A stretch of 16,261 bases of DNA from a bacterium (GTDB lineage: Bacteria > Patescibacteriota > Minisyncoccia > Phycocordibacterales > UBA1550): NCBI GenBank assembly GCA_021823825.1, contig JAKANJ010000006.1, positions 1 through 16,261 of the forward strand, written 5' to 3'. The translations under genes and the position numbers were made by a program. Shown one piece after another: positions 12,627 through 16,261 of this stretch. The first letter of the stretch is position 1, and each line of letters begins with the position of its first letter. A model generated the notes under the pieces. It did no database searches. It saw nothing but the letters and a program-made list of their open reading frames with translations, and was not told the origin of the DNA.

Positions 12627-13145
12627 TTAGATCTTTCTGCTGTCGTATGCCCAGTGTAGTAGTGCCTGTCTCTGTCGGGGTCGGCAACGTGCATCACCCG
12701 CCCTGCAATGTGCCCGGACCTGAGCGATGTGCCTCGTCATCATACGCCATCGCTTGATCTGTCGAATATCCTCTGCTGGAATTCGTCGCCCCATATAATA
12801 TCTGCAGTACCACTGAAACCACCCTCGGGGGTCTTCTTTGTAGATCCAACCTTTCTTTTTCCAAACCGAAAGTGGCTGACTTGCGTTGATCTTAAAATAA
12901 TTCAGTTCTGGATCGTGCGTATATATCCCCTTCTTCTGAAATTTTGCTTTTGTGAACCAGCTCTTTGGAAACTCTTTCGTACAGTCTCTCATGTAGACTC
13001 CACCAAACACACCAAGCGCGAGCATTTCCTGTGGCGAGAGACCTGGTTTAAACTTCGTATCAAAATTCTTACCGACTGGTTCGGTAAGTTCGTATGTATA
13101 ACCCTGCTGGAATTTATCGTTTACTGTTACGGTCTTTTTCCGCAT
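12627..13145 (-). CDS. Conserved-looking aromatic/Arg-rich protein of unknown function
   Basis: The 172-residue protein is soluble and remarkable for its C-terminal half (about 88-172). This holds SQPLSVWKKKGWIYKEDPRGW, FQWYCRYYMGRR, DIRQIKRWRMMTRHI, Cys147-x6-Cys154, and RQRQALLHWAYDSRKI. It is dense in Trp, Tyr and Arg, as in a nucleic-acid-binding or tightly packed fold. The N-terminal half has YELTEPVGKNF and LSPQEMLALGVFGGVYMRDC. From memory, unverified, near-identical C-terminal motifs occur in proteins of unknown function from quite unrelated organisms, so this may be a widely conserved family. It is the third gene of an operon with TspO and a four-helix membrane protein (9-nt gap). 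The pair of Cys and the basic surface are worth noting, but no enzyme signature is present. Confidence 0.8.
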   Translation of the reverse strand: MRKKTVTVNDKFQQGYTYELTEPVGKNFDTKFKPGLSPQEMLALGVFGGVYMRDCTKEFPKSWFTKAKFQKKGIYTHDPELNYFKINASQPLSVWKKKGWIYKEDPRGWFQWYCRYYMGRRIPAEDIRQIKRWRMMTRHIAQVRAHCRAGDARCRPRQRQALLHWAYDSRKI

Positions 13146-13154
13146 GAATATTTG

Positions 13155-13613
13155 TTATCGATTTACAAGGTATATGACCAACAGAAGCAGTCCACCCCAC
13201 CAGCCGATGTCGGAAACAATGAGAGTTACCATGATCTTCTTTTGCCAGGAAGCCGGCAGGAGTTCTCCAGACAAGCCATCTTTCTCACGTTGTAATAAAA
13301 ACGGACTGACTTTGAAAGACAGGAAGTAGCCGTTCAAGATAAGCGCCAGCGCGATCACTGCATGAATGAGTGGGATACCGGCAAAGCTTTGACCGCGGTA
13401 AAAAATTAAACCGCCGATAATGGCGAGCATAATGCCTACCCAGATCATCGGCTTGGTCACTTTGTGTGTGCGCGTCGTGGCCTCGGTCCAATATGATGAC
13501 TTTCGTCCGAGAAAGCCGTGAATATCGATGACTGTTACTGCGCCAAGCCCGATCACAAAACCAGCGAGGAAAAGAAACAATCCGATTGTATCGAGTAGGT
13601 TAATTGAGTGCAT
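13155..13613 (-). CDS. Four-helix membrane protein of unknown function in the TspO operon
   Basis: The 152-residue protein has four membrane helices (about 8-30, 55-72, 79-101 and 125-149). The loop between helices 1 and 2 is long and hydrophilic (HGFLGRKSSYWTEATTRTH, then KVTKP). The His and Tyr in this loop and the conserved-looking RTHKVTKPMIWVG suggest a family, but I cannot name one. The gene overlaps the 3' end of tspO by 14 nt, so translation is probably coupled. The aromatic/Arg-rich protein gene starts 9 nt after it. Context places it as a partner of TspO, possibly in porphyrin, light or oxidative-stress responses, which is inference only. Confidence 0.75.
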   Translation of the reverse strand: MHSINLLDTIGLFLFLAGFVIGLGAVTVIDIHGFLGRKSSYWTEATTRTHKVTKPMIWVGIMLAIIGGLIFYRGQSFAGIPLIHAVIALALILNGYFLSFKVSPFLLQREKDGLSGELLPASWQKKIMVTLIVSDIGWWGGLLLLVIYLVNR

Positions 13614-14091
13614 AAATTGAATAATTTAAATACATCGCGAAGCTGACCCAGAGAATATACGGGAGCAACAAGTACATCGCCGGACGCGAGATTTTATAAA
13701 ACCATATCATAGTAGCAAGTATCGCGATCCACAACGCAATGAGGTCAAGGAGCGCGAGCGCGGGATCATGGAATCCAAAAAAGAAAATTGACCAAAGCGC
13801 ATTGAGCACAAGTTGAATAGCAAAAAGGATCAGTCCCCTTTTTCGATCCGCCGCAGCGACCTCTGATTTATTTTCCCAAACAAGAAACACCGAGATACCC
13901 ATGAGTAAATACAAAAGTGTCCACACGGGGCCGAACACCCACGAGGGTGGATTGAGCGCAGGCTTCAACAGGGTTACGTACCACGAAGAAACGGATGAGA
14001 TAGTAAAAGCAGAACCAACGATCCCCGCTAATTCACAAACAACAATAGCCAAAACGATTTTCCCAATACGTTTGAAAGTAAAGTTGTACAT
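13600..14091 (-). CDS. tspO: TspO/MBR family membrane protein
   Basis: The protein has 163 residues from ATG 14091, chosen because an extended -10 box lies 6 nt upstream. Five membrane helices are expected and present. Family motifs are clear: SSWYVTLLKPALNPPSWVFGP, then VWTLLYLLMGISVFLVW, QLVLNALWSIFFFGFHDPA, and LLPYILWVSFAMYLN. TspO proteins bind porphyrins such as protoporphyrin IX, and sterol-like ligands in animals, and act in stress regulation or porphyrin breakdown. CPR bacteria generally lack heme synthesis, so a scavenged or host-derived ligand would be needed (inference). It heads the operon tspO - four-helix protein - aromatic/Arg-rich protein. Confidence 0.95.
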   Translation of the reverse strand: MYNFTFKRIGKIVLAIVVCELAGIVGSAFTISSVSSWYVTLLKPALNPPSWVFGPVWTLLYLLMGISVFLVWENKSEVAAADRKRGLILFAIQLVLNALWSIFFFGFHDPALALLDLIALWIAILATMIWFYKISRPAMYLLLPYILWVSFAMYLNYSIYALN

Positions 14092-14097
14092 ACAAAT

Positions 14098-14106
14098 ATT
14101 GTAGCA
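14098..14106 (-). promoter_or_regulatory. Extended -10 box of tspO (leaderless)
   Basis: TGCTACAAT on the minus strand, 6 nt before the ATG at 14091. No good -35 box. Confidence 0.55.
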
Positions 14107-14247
14107 TGTTAGAAACAATAATTAATGACCGTTGCTCGCTTTCCATATATCTCCAAAAGGGCTCCATGGCAGAGGAAGTAAAAATGGTTTTCGTAAGAAT
14201 CAACCACGACAAACAGCTTGATCAATCTTATGAAACATGTTCTGTAA

Positions 14248-14265
14248 AAGATCAAGATTGATCTT
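14248..14265. promoter_or_regulatory. Inverted repeat overlapping the methyltransferase -35 box
   Basis: Arms AAGATCAA and TTGATCTT meet around a 2-bp centre (GA). A further TTGATCAA palindrome stands at 14218-14225. The right arm contains the -35 box, so a bound protein would block transcription; a candidate operator for control of the methyltransferase. Confidence 0.5.
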
Positions 14266-14286
14266 ATGAATGCAACATGCTAAAAT
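14258..14286 (+). promoter_or_regulatory. Promoter of the DNA methyltransferase (leaderless)
   Basis: TTGATC (14258-14263), a 17-bp spacer and TAAAAT (14281-14286), the latter preceded by TGC as an extended element. The ATG at 14294 follows after 7 nt; the in-frame ATG-like start at 14270 would lie within the promoter. Confidence 0.65.
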
Positions 14287-14293
14287 TCTTTAT

Positions 14294-15571
14294 ATGAACA
14301 AAAAAGAGTTACGCGTCGTTGAACTTTTTGCCGGGGTCGGTGGTTTCCGCCTCGGCCTTGAAGGATACGGGAAAAAGAAACTAAAGGGATATAAGACTGT
14401 TTGGTCGAACCAATGGGAACCCGGAACAAAAAAGCAGCATGCATCTGAGGTTTACATTGCGAGATTTGGAAAAGAAGGACACAGCAATCAAGATATCGCT
14501 AAGGTTTCTGTTAAAGATATCAAGGACCACGACCTCCTTGTTGGTGGTTTCCCTTGCCAAGATTATTCTGTTGCACGAACACTGAACCAAGCTACGGGGC
14601 TTACTGGGAAGAAGGGGGTTTTGTGGTGGGAGATATATCGCATCTTAAAAGAAAAAGGTAAGAACGCTCCAAGATTCCTGTTTCTTGAGAATGTGGACCG
14701 ACTCCTTCGCTCTCCCGCAAATGCGCGAGGAAAAGATTTCTCTATCATGCTCACCTCTCTTGCAGACCTTGGGTATGTCGTTGAGTGGAGAGTGATCAAT
14801 GCCGCCGAGTATGGGAAACCACAGCGGCGAAAGAGGACCTTCATCATGGGTTATAAAAAGACCACTGGAGTTGGCAAAGAGATGCTGAAACATATCAATG
14901 AGCCACTAAGTTGGATGCTTAAGCATGGAGTTATTGCTGCAGCCTTTCCTGTTGAGCATACGATTGAGAACGAACATATCTACTACGAACTTGGGAAGGA
15001 TGCAGCGAATGTCTCATCAGAATTTAAGAAAAGGTTCCCCGATGATGTACTCTTTTTGAATACCGGAATGATGGTCGATGGTCATGTGTATACGATTCGA
15101 ACAAAGGAGAACTATCGTGGTAAGCGCATAAATCTTGGAGATGTCCTCCTGAAAGAAAAGGATGTACCCGAAGAATATTTCATTAAGAATAGTGATCTGA
15201 AGACCTGGAAATATCTCAAGGGAGCAAAGAAGGAGCCACGGAGCTCAAAGGGCGGTTTTGAATATCTCTACTCTGAGGGGAGCATGGCATACCCTGACAA
15301 GCTTGATAGACCATCTCGTACGATAATTACCGCCGAGGGTGGTTCGACACCATCGCGATTCAAGCATATCGTGGAAACCGAATCTGGGAGACTCCGTAGA
15401 CTCACACCAACAGAGCTCGAACGCTTGTGCCAATTCCCTGATAACCACACTAACATTGAAGGCATGTCTGACGTCCGCAGGGCCTTCTTTATGGGTAACG
15501 CTCTTGTTGTCGGAGTGGTCAAAGATATGGGCAGAGCCCTCCTTAAGAAGATCGATGAGTACGGCGGTTGA
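14294..15571 (+). CDS. DNA (cytosine-5-)-methyltransferase
   Basis: The 425-residue protein has the ordered motifs of C5-cytosine methyltransferases. Motif I is VELFAGVGGFRLGL (AdoMet binding), motif IV is LLVGGFPCQDYS with catalytic Cys88, motif VI is FLENVDRLL, motif VIII is QRRKRTFI, and motif X is GNALVVGVV near the C-terminus. The target-recognition region lies about 200-370 and includes PSRTIITAEGG before the late motifs. It transfers a methyl group from AdoMet to cytosine in a specific site that cannot be read here. The gene is alone on its strand and its last 29 nt overlap the end of the convergent vsr gene. No restriction enzyme gene is seen in the 1.9 kb after or before it. Base use is like the neighbours, although such genes are often acquired horizontally. 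Confidence 0.96.
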   Translation: MNKKELRVVELFAGVGGFRLGLEGYGKKKLKGYKTVWSNQWEPGTKKQHASEVYIARFGKEGHSNQDIAKVSVKDIKDHDLLVGGFPCQDYSVARTLNQATGLTGKKGVLWWEIYRILKEKGKNAPRFLFLENVDRLLRSPANARGKDFSIMLTSLADLGYVVEWRVINAAEYGKPQRRKRTFIMGYKKTTGVGKEMLKHINEPLSWMLKHGVIAAAFPVEHTIENEHIYYELGKDAANVSSEFKKRFPDDVLFLNTGMMVDGHVYTIRTKENYRGKRINLGDVLLKEKDVPEEYFIKNSDLKTWKYLKGAKKEPRSSKGGFEYLYSEGSMAYPDKLDRPSRTIITAEGGSTPSRFKHIVETESGRLRRLTPTELERLCQFPDNHTNIEGMSDVRRAFFMGNALVVGVVKDMGRALLKKIDEYGG

Positions 15572-16004
15572 GCAGAGAGACCACCTTCCTTACGGCAGGA
15601 TTAGGATTTCTTTGTACCTCGTGCTCCCAGACAACAATAGATACCCATCCATCTTTTCTTAAAAGCTCAATCTTCTCTTTGTCTCGTTCACGATTTCGTA
15701 TGAATTTCTTCTTCCAAAATATCCGATTATGTATCGGCAGCGGCAGGTCGCATTGTGGACAATGGTGCCAATAACAACCGTTCACGAATATCGCTATCTT
15801 CTTGTTTGTAAAAGTAATGTCCGGTCTTCCAGGAACATCTCGAGGGCGTAGACGGTACCCACGTACACCCGAAGCGCTCAAGAGCCTACGCAATATCAAC
15901 TCCGGCTTTGTATTCTTCGCTTTATTCGCACTCATCACGTATGACGTGATGAGACCCTTTGCCTTAGGTGACCTTTTGTCCCGGGTGAAATCTGAGGTCT
16001 TCAT
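15543..16004 (-). CDS. vsr: Very short patch repair (Vsr) DNA mismatch endonuclease
   Basis: The 153-residue protein shows the Vsr motifs in order: MSANKAKNTKPELILRRLL, YRLRPRDVPGRPDITF with catalytic Asp62, FVNGCYWHHCPQC (aromatic wedge, His80-His81, zinc-binding Cys), FWKKKFIRNRERD and GWVSIVVWEHEV. Vsr nicks next to the T of a T:G mismatch that arises when 5-methylcytosine deaminates, so it repairs damage caused by the methyltransferase encoded opposite. The two genes are convergent and share 29 nt. Compared with E. coli Vsr it has about 23 extra residues before the first motif (an alternative start is at Met24), and the metal-binding HHHHC segment is shorter here (HHCPQC). No dedicated promoter is certain; a TAAATT lies 5 nt before the ATG. 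Confidence 0.95.
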   Translation of the reverse strand: MKTSDFTRDKRSPKAKGLITSYVMSANKAKNTKPELILRRLLSASGVRGYRLRPRDVPGRPDITFTNKKIAIFVNGCYWHHCPQCDLPLPIHNRIFWKKKFIRNRERDKEKIELLRKDGWVSIVVWEHEVQRNPNPAVRKVVSLLNRRTHRSS

Positions 16005-16142
16005 ATGAAAATTTACACATTAGGCGGGTTCTCAATCACCTTCTGGATATACTTGGCATTTAGCCAAAAGCACCTTTTTACTTCTTTTGTTTTTTGGGGA
16101 ATAGGGATAATCGAGACGATCCGTTTAAAAAGAGTTTCTTAA
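16005..16142 (+). CDS. 45-aa membrane peptide upstream of a glycosyltransferase
   Basis: The short frame begins MKIYTLGGFSITFW and ends ETIRLKRVS. It has two hydrophobic stretches (about 8-19 and 24-36) joined by SQKH, so a hairpin in the membrane is plausible. GAGGT (15994-15998) stands 6 nt before the ATG, one of the few good ribosome-binding sites here. The next gene, a glycosyltransferase, starts 6 nt after its stop, which supports a real coding unit. Its ATG touches the ATG of the divergent vsr gene in a shared CATATG. No family is recognised. Confidence 0.5.
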   Translation: MKIYTLGGFSITFWIYLAFSQKHLFTSFVFWGIGIIETIRLKRVS

Positions 16143-16148
16143 TTTTTT

Positions 16149-16261
16149 ATGAAAATCTTAATTGATTGCCGACTCTACGGGCCAAAGCACGCCGGGATCG
16201 GCAGATATGTCAAAAATTTAGTTGACAATCTTTACCAGAAAAAAGAGGTTGAACTCTCTCT
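16149..16261 (+). CDS. Glycosyltransferase family 4-type protein, N-terminus only
   Basis: Only 37 codons are inside the window. The start MKILIDCRLYGPKHAGIGRY is the usual first beta strand and Gly-rich loop (GIGRYV) of GT-B glycosyltransferases of the GT4 type, followed by a helix NLVDNLYQKK. These enzymes transfer sugars from nucleotide donors onto lipids or polysaccharides at the membrane. The 45-aa peptide gene lies 6 nt upstream. The donor and acceptor cannot be inferred from this piece. Confidence 0.75.
   Translation, partial: MKILIDCRLYGPKHAGIGRYVKNLVDNLYQKKEVELS

Noticed and set aside
12708..13295. Long plus-strand frame of 195 codons
   Set aside because: It runs antisense to the aromatic/Arg-rich protein gene and the end of the four-helix gene, which have operon spacing and protein-like composition. 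The plus frame has no promoter or ribosome-binding site and a Cys/Phe-rich, shadow-like composition.
1..16261. CRISPR arrays, tRNA or rRNA genes, insertion sequences, toxin-antitoxin pairs
   Set aside because: No regularly spaced repeats, no cloverleaf or rRNA-like stretches, no transposase motifs and no recognisable toxin or antitoxin families were found on reading both strands.

Overview
The window looks like a chromosome fragment of a Candidate Phyla Radiation (Patescibacteria, probably Parcubacteria-like) bacterium. The reasons are many very small single-domain membrane proteins, a DUF5652-type protein, several uncharacterised short families, an A/T-leaning base composition and tightly packed short operons with no biosynthetic genes. 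A further sign is that at least twelve genes have a -10 box 6-8 nt before the start codon and should be read from leaderless mRNAs. The lineage is an inference; there is no rRNA or tRNA in the window to confirm it.

Left part (1-3142, all minus strand): a three-gene sensor operon (four-helix membrane protein, 89-aa helical protein, and a GAF/PAS histidine kinase cut by the window edge), then a membrane-anchored ZnuA/TroA-type metal-binding protein without its transporter, and a small SMR-type transporter. At 3270-4359 (plus) a DsbA-like thioredoxin and a VKOR form an overlapping pair for disulfide formation outside the membrane; a 46-bp perfect palindrome ends the unit in both directions.

Middle part (4429-10881): membrane proteins of DUF1189 and DUF1003 type; an isolated 162-aa protein of unknown function behind the most consensus-like promoter of the window; a thiol operon (ArsR-family repressor with its own operator, glutaredoxin, anchored rhodanese) that resembles a persulfide-sensing switch; a GlpM/DUF3147-like membrane protein; a membrane metallophosphoesterase; a short MGMT-type DNA repair protein; DUF5652; an isochorismatase-family hydrolase; and a zinc-ribbon membrane protein.

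Right part (10966-16261): an Hsp20 chaperone whose leader could fold over its start site; an unusual low-molecular-weight protein phosphatase-HIT fusion; an operon of TspO, a four-helix membrane protein and an aromatic/Arg-rich conserved protein of unknown role; a C5-cytosine DNA methyltransferase convergent with a Vsr mismatch nicking enzyme and without a visible restriction enzyme; a 45-aa membrane peptide; and the first 37 codons of a family-4 type glycosyltransferase. No CRISPR array, insertion sequence, tRNA or rRNA was seen.
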